From positions 1 through 9,336 of the forward strand of contig VBAN01000485.1 of the NCBI GenBank assembly GCA_005882445.1: a stretch of DNA of 9,336 nt. Direction: 5' to 3'. Shown piece after piece: positions 1-9,112 of this stretch (position 1 is the first letter of the stretch; every line of letters starts with the position of its first letter). Source of the stretch: Candidatus Segetimicrobium genomatis (GTDB lineage: Bacteria > Sysuimicrobiota > Sysuimicrobiia > Sysuimicrobiales > Segetimicrobiaceae). The notes under the pieces are model-generated. The model saw only the letters and a list, made by a program, of their open reading frames with translations. It was not told the origin of the DNA and did not search any database. Position numbers and translations under genes: made by a program.

Positions 1-2
1 GC

Positions 3-104
3 GACGCCGCCGAGGACGTGCGGGCCTTTGTCGATGGGACTCCCGTGCGGGCGCTCAATCCCGACGTGACGTCCTCTCCTCGGTACCGGGGGGCCCTCCG
101 CTGA
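3..104 (+). CDS. C-terminal fragment, probable D-2-hydroxyacid dehydrogenase
   Basis: Reading from base 3 gives 33 codons and a TGA at 102-104; the gene begins upstream of the window. The visible peptide contains DVRAFVDGTPVRALNPDV. This resembles the end of D-isomer-specific 2-hydroxyacid dehydrogenases, where a final helix (typically E-N-V-R/L-x-F/Y-L-x-G-x-P) is followed by a short V-N-P-E/D-V tail. These NAD(P)-dependent enzymes interconvert 2-hydroxy acids and 2-oxo acids in the cytoplasm. The complete dehydrogenase at 933-1892 ends in a comparable helix (ENVTRYLAGGEVVHRVV), so two family members may flank the hydrolase gene. The reading frame is clear, but the assignment rests on about 20 residues and is an inference. 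The gene converges on the minus-strand hydrolase, with 15 bases between stops. Confidence 0.55.
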   Translation, partial: DAAEDVRAFVDGTPVRALNPDVTSSPRYRGALR

Positions 105-112
105 CCGTCGCT

Positions 113-143
113 CCCGGCGTTACGCGAGCCGGTACACGCCGGG
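113..143. terminator. Hairpin at convergent gene ends, candidate bidirectional terminator
   Basis: CCCGGCGT at 113-120 is matched by its exact reverse complement ACGCCGGG at 136-143. TAC (121-123) also pairs with GTA (132-134), giving about 11 base pairs with one bulged C (135) and an 8-base loop. The structure covers the stop codon and last codons of the minus-strand hydrolase and lies just after the plus-strand stop at 104, where a shared terminator would be expected. Neither side has a T-tract, so it is not a canonical Rho-independent terminator. It may instead protect 3' ends or be incidental in GC-rich DNA. Confidence 0.35.
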
Positions 144-896
144 CTTGACCTCGGGGAATTTCTTCCAGACCTCCCCGTCGTGGCCCGGGCAGATGCGTCC
201 CTCATCGCCGCCGGCGAGGCTCTTGATGCGCGCCATCGCCCCGAGGCACTCGGCGACGCTGTTGAGGTGGATCGCGGGCGGGACCCAGTCGCGGAGGTTC
301 CGGTAGGTCGTCAGCGCATCGTTCCCGATGACAAACGGCCCTTTGGCCGTTTGGACGACGACGATCTGCATGCCGGGAGAGTGGCCTCCGACCCACTCGA
401 CCCTGACGCCCTCAACCAGCTCGAGGTTGCCGTCGATCACCTTGAGGCGCCCGGCCGACCGGATAACCTCCAGGTCCTGGGCGAAGCAGTCGCTGAGAAA
501 CCTGCGCGTCCAGGGGTCCTGGCCTCCGAACCCGTGCCAGAAATCCAGTTCTCGCCGCTGCACCCAGAACGTCGCCGCCGGCAGGAACCCCTCGAGATCG
601 AAGTGGTCCCAGTGCAGGTGCGTGAGGATCACCGTCTTGACCTCGTTGGGGTTGACTTCCGTGGTTTCGAGCAGTTCATCGCGCGTGCGGAGCTGCTCGA
701 CCGGGAGTCCCTTGCTCTTCCCGAGCCGGGCGGTGAACCCCGTATCGATGAGCAGGGGGCCTGCCGGGCCGCGCAGCAGCCAGAGGAAATAGGCCGAGGT
801 CGTGGTCTTGCCGATCGGTTCCATGAAGAGCCTGGTGGACCAGTCCACCTGCCGTCCGCCCGGGCTGAGCGCGTAGATCTCATAGGTCGCGGCCAT
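120..896 (-). CDS. Metallo-beta-lactamase-fold hydrolase, N-acyl homoserine lactonase-like
   Basis: The 258-residue protein has the full MBL metal-site layout: HLHWDH at residues 93-98 (HxHxDH), the third-histidine motif GHSPG (His172), the bridging aspartate in GND (Asp193) and a late CPGHD (His239). The first strand ends in LLIDTGF (48-54). These residues are expected to bind two metal ions, usually Zn, and hydrolyse an ester, lactone or similar bond in the cytoplasm; there is no signal peptide. Length and motif spacing fit the AHL-lactonase/AttM-like branch. That branch includes many enzymes acting on other lactones, so quorum quenching should not be assumed. The ATG at 896 is preceded by a strong GGAGGAG site. 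The gene lies 36 bases downstream of the D-2-hydroxyacid dehydrogenase on the same strand and is probably co-transcribed with it. The product may act on a lactone or ester related to a hydroxy acid, which is an inference. Confidence 0.88.
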   Translation of the reverse strand: MAATYEIYALSPGGRQVDWSTRLFMEPIGKTTTSAYFLWLLRGPAGPLLIDTGFTARLGKSKGLPVEQLRTRDELLETTEVNPNEVKTVILTHLHWDHFDLEGFLPAATFWVQRRELDFWHGFGGQDPWTRRFLSDCFAQDLEVIRSAGRLKVIDGNLELVEGVRVEWVGGHSPGMQIVVVQTAKGPFVIGNDALTTYRNLRDWVPPAIHLNSVAECLGAMARIKSLAGGDEGRICPGHDGEVWKKFPEVKPGVYRLA

Positions 897-932
897 CTGC
901 TCCTCCTCGCTCGTGGGTGTGGGATCCGGGGT

Positions 933-1892
933 TCATACGACCCGGTGCACGACCTCGCCTCCGGCGAGGTAGCGGGTGACGTTCTCGGCGCAGAGGTTGA
1001 GCCCGTTCGCGAGCGCTTCAGGCGTGGTGCCCGCCGTGTGGGGCGTCAGCACGACATGGGGGGCCTTCAGGAGCGGGTTGCCGGGGGAGACCGGCTCGGT
1101 GGCGAACACATCGAGCCCGGCCCCGAGCAGCCTGCCCGAGCGCAGCGCCCCCGCCAGCGCGGCCTCGTCCACGAGATCGCCGCGCGCCGTGTTGATGAAG
1201 ATCGAGCCGGTGCGCATCCGGGCGAACTGCGGCGCGCCCAGCAGTCCCCGCGTGTCGGGGCTGGACCGGAGGTGCAGGGACACGACGTCCGACTGATCGA
1301 GCAGCGCATCCAAGGTCGGGACGTAGGCGAACCCCGCCCGCCTGGCTTTGTCCGCGTCCGGGTGCAGCGTCCAGGCGATGACCCGCATGCCGACGGCGCG
1401 CCCCAGCTCGGCGAAACGGGTGCCGATGGCGCCGGTGCCGATGATCCCCAAGGTCTTCCCCAGGCACTGAAAGAGCGGCACGCGGTCCCAGTTGGCGCGC
1501 TTGACATTGGCGTCCAGATCGGTGAGTTGGCGCGCCACGGCGAGGAGCAGGGCGAGGCAGTGCTCGGCGATCGCGTCGGTGGCGGTGTTGGGCGTGCTCG
1601 AGACGACGATCCCCAGCCGCCGGGCCGCGGCCAGGTCCACGTTGTCGGTGCCGGTGCCCCAGATGGCCAGGTGCCGGAGCGTGCCGCGCGCGGCCTCGAG
1701 CACGCGCGCCGGGAACTTGCAGTACCCGCGGATGTTCACCACCGTATGCGCGCCGTCGATCCGCCGGACGAGATCGTCCTCGGACGCCGGTGGGGAGGTG
1801 TGCACGATGACCTCGGCAGACGCGCGCATCCGCTCGAGCGCCGGCGTGCCGGACATCACCGGAGGGCTGTCGTCGGGAACCACGATCCGCAC
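933..1892 (-). CDS. D-2-hydroxyacid dehydrogenase (NAD(P)-dependent)
   Basis: With the GTG at 1892 as start the protein is 319 residues, the usual length for this family. The Rossmann motif GTGAIG is at residues 152-157. The catalytic residues are all present: Arg237 in NTARGDLVDE, Glu266 in DVFATEP and His285 in LTPHTAG. The enzyme should reduce a 2-oxo acid to the D-2-hydroxy acid, or the reverse, as in the glyoxylate/hydroxypyruvate reductase and phosphoglycerate dehydrogenase group. There is no C-terminal ACT domain, so it is not a long-form serine-pathway SerA. Substrate cannot be told from sequence. The start is uncertain: the GTG begins the expected first strand (MRIVVPDD) but lacks a clear Shine-Dalgarno site. 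The frame stays open upstream to 2048, with an ATG at 2003 that would add about 37 atypical residues and overlap the divergent gene. It is likely the first gene of an operon with the MBL hydrolase. Confidence 0.92.
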   Translation of the reverse strand: MRIVVPDDSPPVMSGTPALERMRASAEVIVHTSPPASEDDLVRRIDGAHTVVNIRGYCKFPARVLEAARGTLRHLAIWGTGTDNVDLAAARRLGIVVSSTPNTATDAIAEHCLALLLAVARQLTDLDANVKRANWDRVPLFQCLGKTLGIIGTGAIGTRFAELGRAVGMRVIAWTLHPDADKARRAGFAYVPTLDALLDQSDVVSLHLRSSPDTRGLLGAPQFARMRTGSIFINTARGDLVDEAALAGALRSGRLLGAGLDVFATEPVSPGNPLLKAPHVVLTPHTAGTTPEALANGLNLCAENVTRYLAGGEVVHRVV

Positions 1893-1930
1893 GGGCTGAG
1901 AGTTCGCCGGCGCGGGCGGCCGGCCCCTTC

Positions 1931-1938
1931 GGGGGAGG
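1931..1938 (+). promoter_or_regulatory. Ribosome binding site deciding the start of the first FAD oxidoreductase
   Basis: GGGGGAGG lies 6 bases before the ATG at 1945, which is ideal spacing. The alternative ATG at 2002 has no purine-rich site before it. This favours the upstream start, although runs of G are common in this GC-rich DNA. Confidence 0.5.
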
Positions 1939-1944
1939 ATTCGG

Positions 1945-3138
1945 ATGCCCCCCGCGGAATGGGTCCCGGGGATCCTGGAGCACGCCTTCGTTTCAACCGT
2001 CATGGAGATCCAAAAAACGGCCGATACGGTCATCATCGGCGGGGGCATCGTTGGGTGCGCCGCCGCATACTATCTCGCCGCCCGGGGCGTTCGGGTGCTG
2101 CTCCTGGAGCGCGGAGCGATCGCCGCGGAAGCCTCCGGGGCCAATCTGGGGGCGGTCGGGGCATCGTCAGGCGTCCCCGGCGCGACCCTGGCCCACACTA
2201 AGAAGAGCCTCGAACTGCTGGCGCATGACGCGGACGAACTGGGCCGTCCGGTGGAGTTTGTTCGCGCGGGGCTGCTCCTGCTGGCAGGCAGCGAAGCCGA
2301 GCGGGCGGAAGTCCAGGAGTTTGCCGCGACCCGGCGGCAGGAAGGGATCGAGGCCCATCTCCTGTCCGCGGATGAGCTGCGGAATCTGGAGCCCGGGCTC
2401 GGGCCCGGCATGGTCGAGGGGGCCTACGTCCCGGGCGACGGCCACATCAACCCCTTCCTGCTGACCTACGCGTATGCGGCCGCCGCGCGGCGGCGGGGCG
2501 CGGAGATCCGGGAGGGGATCGAGGTGCTGCGGTGCGATGTCGCCGGCGGTCGGGTGACCGGGGTCATGACCCCGGCCGGCCGGGTCGACACGCGCCGGGT
2601 CATCGTGGCCGCCGGAGCCTGGTCGAGCACGCTCCTTGCCGCCCTCGGCGTCGAGCTTCCCGTGCGTCCCGGCCGGGGCCAGATGCTGGTCACCGAAGCG
2701 CTGCCGGCGCTCACCCCGCGCGTGCTCCGGACGCCCGCGATCAACCTCCGCCAGGATGCGCGCGGCCACGTGCTGATCGGGAGCAGCGTGGAATACGCGG
2801 GGTACAGCCGCGAGGTGACCCTGCCCACGCTCGCCCGGTTCGCCCAGCTGGCCGGCGAGGTGATGCCGGCCCTCAGGGACGCCAAGATCATCCGCACCTG
2901 GGCGGGCCTTCGCCCCATGACCCCCGACGGCCTGGCCATCATCGACACCGTTCCGGGCGTCGAGGGGTTGATCCTGGCGACGGGGCACAGCCGAACCGGG
3001 TTCAGCTACGCGCCGGTCACGGCATGGCTCCTCGAGCAGATGATTACCGGAGGGCAGACGGCGCTGCCGCTCGAGCCGTTTCGCCTCGGGAGGTTTGCGG
3101 CGCCGACGGCGGATCACACCGTCTCGGGGCGGGCGTGA
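1945..3138 (+). CDS. FAD-dependent oxidoreductase, DAO family (glycine/D-amino acid oxidase-like)
   Basis: From the ATG at 1945 the protein is 397 residues; from the ATG at 2002 it is 378. Counting from the second ATG, GGGIVG (13-18) and the acidic LLLERG end of strand two (33-38) form the FAD-binding Rossmann site. A GAW motif is at 205-207, followed by the substrate-domain segment VRPGRGQM (221-228). The C-terminal FAD-contact motifs are WAGLRPMTPDG (300-310) and TGHSRTGF (327-334). This is the pattern of ThiO, HcnC, opine oxidase and sarcosine oxidase beta-like enzymes, which oxidise a C-N bond of an amine or amino acid to an imine, with electrons passing to oxygen or a carrier. No signal peptide is seen, so it is cytoplasmic. 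I chose 1945 because of its Shine-Dalgarno site; family homology alone would favour 2002. The stop lies 18 bases before a second DAO-family gene, suggesting an operon and perhaps a joint pathway. The substrate is unknown. Confidence 0.9.
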   Translation: MPPAEWVPGILEHAFVSTVMEIQKTADTVIIGGGIVGCAAAYYLAARGVRVLLLERGAIAAEASGANLGAVGASSGVPGATLAHTKKSLELLAHDADELGRPVEFVRAGLLLLAGSEAERAEVQEFAATRRQEGIEAHLLSADELRNLEPGLGPGMVEGAYVPGDGHINPFLLTYAYAAAARRRGAEIREGIEVLRCDVAGGRVTGVMTPAGRVDTRRVIVAAGAWSSTLLAALGVELPVRPGRGQMLVTEALPALTPRVLRTPAINLRQDARGHVLIGSSVEYAGYSREVTLPTLARFAQLAGEVMPALRDAKIIRTWAGLRPMTPDGLAIIDTVPGVEGLILATGHSRTGFSYAPVTAWLLEQMITGGQTALPLEPFRLGRFAAPTADHTVSGRA

Positions 3139-3156
3139 GCGGACAGAGGAGATGGC

Positions 3157-4263
3157 ATGGTCGAGTGTGTCGTGATCGGGGCCGGCGTCATCGGGGCGTC
3201 GGTGGCCTACCGCCTGGCCCAGGCCGGGGTCTCGGTCACCGTGCTGGAGGCGGGTCGGGTCGGCGGGGGAACGTCCGGGGTGAGCTTCGCCTGGACGAAC
3301 GCCAACAACAAGCCGCCGCGGGCCTACCACGATCTGAACGTCGCCGGGATGCGGGCGCACGCGGCGCTCCGGGACGAGTTTGGAGAGACGCCGTGGTGGC
3401 ACGGCGGCGGAAGCGTCGAGTGGGCGAGCGATGACGGGGCCCGGTCCGACCTGCGCGAGCGGGTCACGCGCCTGCAGGCGTGGGACTATGGGGCCGAGTG
3501 GCTCACGCCGGGCCAACTGGCGGAATTGGAGCCCGACATCGACCCGGCCGCCGTGCGGGACGCCGCTATTGTGTACTTCCCGGACGAAGGCTGGCTGGAC
3601 CCGGTCACCTACGCGCACGCGATGCTGGAGGCGGCCCAGCGGGCCGGAGCGAGGCTGCGCTGTGCGGCGCGCGTGACCCAGGTGGACGTCCAAGGCGGCC
3701 GGGTGACCGGCGTGAGAACGGCCGGCGGCGACTCGTTCGGCGCGGACGTCACGGTGAACTGCGCCGGCCGGTGGGCCGATGACGTGGCGCGGCTGGCGGG
3801 CGCGCGAATCCCGCTCGCTCCCAGGGTCGGCCTGCTCGCGTTCACCCCGCCGGTGGCCACATGCCTGCGCCGGGTCGTCCGGGCCCCGCAGTGCCACATG
3901 CGCCCGGACGGGGCAGGCCGGTTGATGTTGCAAATGGATGATGCCGACGCGACGGTGGGCGCCGAGACCGAGCCGAGTCCGGCCTTGCCGGCAGCGCAGG
4001 ACCTGGTGCGGCGCGCCGCCCTGGTGCTCCCTGGGATCGCCGGGATGCGGCCGGAGGCCGCGCGCATCGCCACGAGACCCATCCCGGCAGACGGGTACTC
4101 CGCCGTGGGGCCGGTGCCGGGCGTCACCGGACACTACGCGGTCGTCACGCACAGCGGGGTGACGCTTGCGGCCTTCCTCGGCCGCGCGGTGGCCGAGGAG
4201 ATTGCCGGCGGCCGCACGGTGCCGGCGCTCGAACCGTTCCGGCCCAGCCGTTTTGGGCGTTAA
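3157..4263 (+). CDS. FAD-dependent oxidoreductase, DAO family, second of a tandem pair
   Basis: This 368-residue protein opens directly with the FAD-binding motif [16 protein letters not shown] (5-20) and the acidic VLEAG end of strand two (29-33). NCAGRWADD (201-209) is the middle FAD-domain motif. [16 protein letters not shown] (307-322) and THSGVTL (331-337) are the C-terminal FAD contacts. The DAO fold predicts oxidation of an amine or amino acid, with FAD bound at the N-terminus. The segment [15 protein letters not shown] (47-61) is a feature I associate with a conserved but uncharacterised DAO subgroup, and it differs from the upstream paralogue. The two share fold and motif order but little direct sequence similarity, so this is unlikely to be a recent duplication. 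The ATG at 3157 has a GAGGAG site, and the gap to the preceding gene is 18 bases, so the pair is probably co-transcribed. They could be successive steps or two subunits, as in opine or sarcosine oxidases. No ferredoxin-like small subunit is visible. Confidence 0.9.
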   Translation: MVECVVIGAGVIGASVAYRLAQAGVSVTVLEAGRVGGGTSGVSFAWTNANNKPPRAYHDLNVAGMRAHAALRDEFGETPWWHGGGSVEWASDDGARSDLRERVTRLQAWDYGAEWLTPGQLAELEPDIDPAAVRDAAIVYFPDEGWLDPVTYAHAMLEAAQRAGARLRCAARVTQVDVQGGRVTGVRTAGGDSFGADVTVNCAGRWADDVARLAGARIPLAPRVGLLAFTPPVATCLRRVVRAPQCHMRPDGAGRLMLQMDDADATVGAETEPSPALPAAQDLVRRAALVLPGIAGMRPEAARIATRPIPADGYSAVGPVPGVTGHYAVVTHSGVTLAAFLGRAVAEEIAGGRTVPALEPFRPSRFGR

Positions 4264-4306
4264 CAGGCCCGGCGGGAAGCGGCCGGCCGCGCCGCCGCCG
4301 CGCGAG

Positions 4307-6988
<2,682 letters not shown>

Positions 6989-6992
6989 AGGG

Positions 6993-7375
6993 ATGGCGAT
7001 GAAGCTCTACCTGTGCCAGCACGCGGAGGCCAAGTGGGAAGAGGTAGATCCCAGCCGGCCCTTGACCGAGCGGGGGTACGATGACGTTCGGAGGGTGGCC
7101 GCTCACGCGGCCGGCCGCGCGCGGGTTCGGGTCCGCCGGATTGTCCACAGCGGCAAACTCCGGGCGCGCCAGACGGCCGAGGTGTGGGCGGAGAATCTCA
7201 GCCCCCGATGCTGGTCGGGCATCTTCCTCATCTCGCGCGGCTGGCCTCCCGGTTGCTCTGCGGGGACGAGGGCAGAGGACTTGTGACGTTCTACAACGGC
7301 GGCATCGTTTGTCTCGAGAGGAACGAGGAGGGGACCTGGTCCCTCCAATGGGCGCTGGCGCCGGCGGTGGTGTGA
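6993..7375 (+). pseudogene. SixA-like phosphohistidine phosphatase, disrupted by a frameshifting internal deletion
   Basis: The first half starts at the ATG 6993 and reads MKLYLCQHAEAK, then RPLTERGYDD and IVHSGKLRARQTAE, the N-terminal histidine-phosphatase (RHG-like) half of SixA. After residue 69 (about base 7199) this frame turns into unrelated sequence and ends at 7286. From about 7208 a second frame continues with MLVGHLPHLARLASRLL and TFYNGGIVCLERNEEG, the C-terminal half including the second catalytic histidine (GHLP), and stops at 7375. Joined, the halves give roughly 120 residues, whereas SixA-type proteins are about 155-160. About 35-40 middle residues, with the conserved acidic region, are therefore missing, and the frame is lost as well. 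SixA removes phosphate from histidine in phosphorelay or PTS proteins. The catalytic RHG is QHA here, a change I have seen in SixA-like relatives. The gene follows the glucosidase by 4 bases and would have been its operon partner. An assembly error is possible. Confidence 0.75.
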
Positions 7376-7446
7376 CGCACGCGGGTCACCAAGACACGCC
7401 TCCGGGCGGCATGGAAGGTTGAGACTAGCGATTCATCAGATCGGGG
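7376..7446. other. Short convergent intergenic gap, no clear element
   Basis: This gap separates the plus-strand SixA remnant from the minus-strand secreted-protein gene. It contains a 4-bp stem with a UCCG tetraloop (CGCC at 7397-7400, GGCG at 7405-7408). An imperfect GATCG/CGATC pairing (7439-7443 with 7457-7461) overlaps the stop codon of the minus-strand gene. Neither is long enough, or followed by a T-tract, to be called a terminator with confidence. Confidence 0.3.
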
Positions 7447-8058
7447 CTAACCTGGTCGATCAAAGGTAATGGATGACGCTTTGATGGTCCCGTCCGAATC
7501 GGCTACTCCCCGGACGGTCACCCGCAACCCCGGCTTCAAATCGCCCAGCCGGACCGTGATCAGACGATGGATCTCCGCGGCGTTTGGCACGCTGATCATT
7601 CCTGTGCCCTGATCCAGCTTCATGTACAGTGTGCGCCCGTCGACCCGCTCGACGACCTGTGTGACGAGCGCGTTGGTCATGATGTTTCCGGTCTCCATCA
7701 TCCACTGTCCCTTGCGCACCCGGCTCCAGAGCTGCGGGGAAAAGATATTGATCGAGACCGCGGTCAGCGATCCTTCCGCCCCCTTCGTCGCGGTGACCGC
7801 GAGCGCATCGCCTGGCTTGATGGCTCCCAGGGTCGCCGATTCTCGTCTGAGGATGAGCGTGTCCGGCTGGATCTTTGCGACCTTCCGGCTTCCGTCGGAG
7901 GACGCAATCGTGACGTTGCCGCCGTTCACCGCAGCGACCGAGCCGGCAATGGTCGCCACGGGCCCCGCCGGCGCGGCGCCCGCCGCCATCGGAACCGTGA
8001 GGAAGACCGACACGGCAATCACTGCAACAAGATGGGTTGATCTCGTGTTCCGGCGCAT
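7447..8058 (-). CDS. Secreted protein with two DUF5666-like repeats, function unknown
   Basis: The 203-residue protein has a signal peptide: a basic start (MRRNTRSTH), a hydrophobic core at about 10-24 and an AAGAAP cleavage region near residue 29. It is therefore exported. The mature part is two similar beta-rich units, about 34-106 and 129-200. In each, a DG-containing hairpin is followed by KPGDALAV (81-88) or KPGLRVTV (175-182) and then a closing strand with GSLTAVSI (96-103) or GTIKASSI (189-196). This is the DUF5666-type small beta-barrel pattern. The linker at 116-130 (KGQWMMETGNIMTNA) resembles a TMTNA-containing linker I recall from uncharacterised two-repeat secreted proteins in other bacteria. 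The role is unknown; no enzyme motif or cysteine is present. The ATG has a strong AAGGAGAGG site. It lies 167 bases downstream of the sugar permease on the same strand, probably with its own promoter. Confidence 0.8.
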   Translation of the reverse strand: MRRNTRSTHLVAVIAVSVFLTVPMAAGAAPAGPVATIAGSVAAVNGGNVTIASSDGSRKVAKIQPDTLILRRESATLGAIKPGDALAVTATKGAEGSLTAVSINIFSPQLWSRVRKGQWMMETGNIMTNALVTQVVERVDGRTLYMKLDQGTGMISVPNAAEIHRLITVRLGDLKPGLRVTVRGVADSDGTIKASSITFDRPG

Positions 8059-8094
8059 CTGATCCTCTCCTTTCGACTTCTTCCGCGATTCCCC

Positions 8095-8122
8095 AAGATA
8101 AAAGTGCGCTCACCCACTTCAG
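8095..8122 (-). promoter_or_regulatory. Weak candidate promoter for the secreted-protein gene
   Basis: On the minus strand, CTGAAG (8122-8117) and TATCTT (8100-8095) are spaced by 16 bases and resemble sigma-70 -35 and -10 boxes, with 3 of 6 and 4 of 6 matches. The local sequence is AT-richer than its surroundings and lies about 37 bases before the start codon. The match is poor, and the call rests mainly on position. Confidence 0.22.
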
Positions 8123-8135
8123 TACTCCCTCATTG

Positions 8136-8149
8136 TCACAGTTCTGTGA
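8136..8149. promoter_or_regulatory. Perfect 14-bp palindrome, candidate operator
   Basis: TCACAGTTCTGTGA consists of perfect 6-base arms around a TT centre. It lies between the sugar permease and the secreted-protein gene, about 13 bases upstream of the candidate -35 box, where an activator or repressor dimer could bind. The arms are in the opposite order to a CRP site (TGTGA-N6-TCACA), so it is not a CRP box. No regulator gene is in the window to pair with it. Confidence 0.3.
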
Positions 8150-8225
8150 AGACGCGCCCGGATGCCGCGTCCGAAGCCGGTCCTCAATCAACCGGATACT
8201 ACGCAATGACGGACCCATCGCTCGG

Positions 8226-9101
8226 TCAGTCCTTCATGCCCGTGAGCGCCACCCCTTGGATGATCTGGCGCTGTGCGAGGAAAAATACGATGATCAGCGG
8301 CAGCGCGCTGGCCGTGGCCCCGGCCATGACGATCCCGTACTCCACCCGGTATGACCCGAGGAGCCGGGCGAGCGCGACCGGCAGGGTCATCATTTCGTTG
8401 CTGGAGATCGCGATCAGCGGCCAGGTGAAATCGTTCCAGCTGCGCAGAAAGGTGAATATCCCGAGTGCCGCAAGCGCAGGTTTGACCAGCGGCAGAGCGA
8501 CCCGCCGGAAGATCGTAAACGGCCCGGCCCCGTCGATCCTGGCCGCGTCGTGGAGGTCGCCGGGGAGCGCAAGGAAGAACTGGCGCATCAGGAACACGCC
8601 GAAGGCCCGCGAGAGCCCGGGGAGGATCAACGCCTGATAGCTGTTCAGCCATCCCGCATCCGCGAACATGAGGTAGAGGGGAACAAGCGTGATCTGGGCA
8701 GGGACCATGAGGCTCGCCACGATGACACCGAAGACGAGGGCCCGCCCCCGGAACCGCAGCCGCGCCAGCGCATAGCCTGCGGCGGCATCGATGGCCAGGA
8801 TCAGAAGAGTCTCGGCGCCGGCCACGAACGCGCTGTTGAAGAACGCCCGCCCGACATTCGCCGTTCGGGTGGTCGTCAACGCGATCCCGAAGTTCTCGGT
8901 CGTGGCGTGGACCGGCATCCACCGGATCGGCAGGCGGATGATCTCCGGCTCGGGCTTGAGCCCGGTCAACGCGATCCAGGCCAGCGGGAGAAGCCAAAGC
9001 GCGGCCAGCGCCAGCAGCGGGACGAATGAGACGGCGGCGAGCATCGGAGCCTTCACCCTCAGCGCGCGCGCACGAGGGACTCGACCGGCCAGGACGGCCA
9101 C
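8226..9101 (-). CDS. Carbohydrate ABC transporter permease, MalG/UgpE type
   Basis: The 291-residue membrane protein has an N-terminal segment at about 23-46, then the periplasmic loop and a run of helices at about 92-112, 120-145, 155-172, 208-230 and 257-277. The EAA loop that contacts the ATPase is HDAARIDGAGPF (184-195) followed by LPLVKP (203-208), placing it in the binding-protein-dependent sugar importer permeases. The last residues, QRQIIQGVALTGMKD (277-291), are the typical QRxxxxGLTxGAVK-like tail. Together with the upstream permease it would form the channel of a sugar or polyol importer. The binding protein, and probably the ATPase, lie outside the window. The GTG at 9101 is chosen because AGGAGG precedes it by 5 bases. 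It begins 9 bases after the stop of the upstream permease, so the two are one operon. Confidence 0.93.
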   Translation of the reverse strand: MAVLAGRVPRARALRVKAPMLAAVSFVPLLALAALWLLPLAWIALTGLKPEPEIIRLPIRWMPVHATTENFGIALTTTRTANVGRAFFNSAFVAGAETLLILAIDAAAGYALARLRFRGRALVFGVIVASLMVPAQITLVPLYLMFADAGWLNSYQALILPGLSRAFGVFLMRQFFLALPGDLHDAARIDGAGPFTIFRRVALPLVKPALAALGIFTFLRSWNDFTWPLIAISSNEMMTLPVALARLLGSYRVEYGIVMAGATASALPLIIVFFLAQRQIIQGVALTGMKD

Positions 9102-9106
9102 GCATG

Positions 9107-9112
9107 CCTCCT
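9107..9112 (-). promoter_or_regulatory. Ribosome binding site deciding the GTG start of the MalG/UgpE-type permease
   Basis: On the minus strand AGGAGG overlaps the stop codon of the upstream permease and lies 5 bases before the GTG at 9101. An ATG at 9105 is in a different frame, which encodes no membrane protein, so the GTG is the real start. Confidence 0.7.

Noticed and set aside
180..2201. A 673-codon plus-strand open frame spanning the MBL hydrolase and dehydrogenase genes
   Set aside because: It is antisense to two clear enzyme genes. The translation is low-complexity R/P/G/D-rich sequence without domain motifs, as expected from the mirror frame of GC-rich genes.
2167..4152. A 661-codon minus-strand open frame opposite the two FAD oxidoreductases
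   Set aside because: It is a shadow of genes with strong motifs on the other strand; the translation is R/G/H/P-rich with no recognisable fold.
4279..4290. Perfect 12-bp palindrome GCGGCCGGCCGC between the second FAD gene and the glucosidase
   Set aside because: At this base composition several 12-bp palindromes per 9 kb are expected by chance, and it lacks a terminator T-tract.
8136..8149. CRP/FNR-type operator reading of the 14-bp palindrome
   Set aside because: The half-sites are in inverted order with a 4-base gap between TCACA and TGTGA, unlike TGTGA-N6-TCACA.
8188..9105. A 305-codon minus-strand frame starting at an ATG with the AGGAGG site nearby
   Set aside because: The frame lacks membrane segments and overlaps the true permease frame (GTG at 9101), which carries the EAA loop and transmembrane helices.
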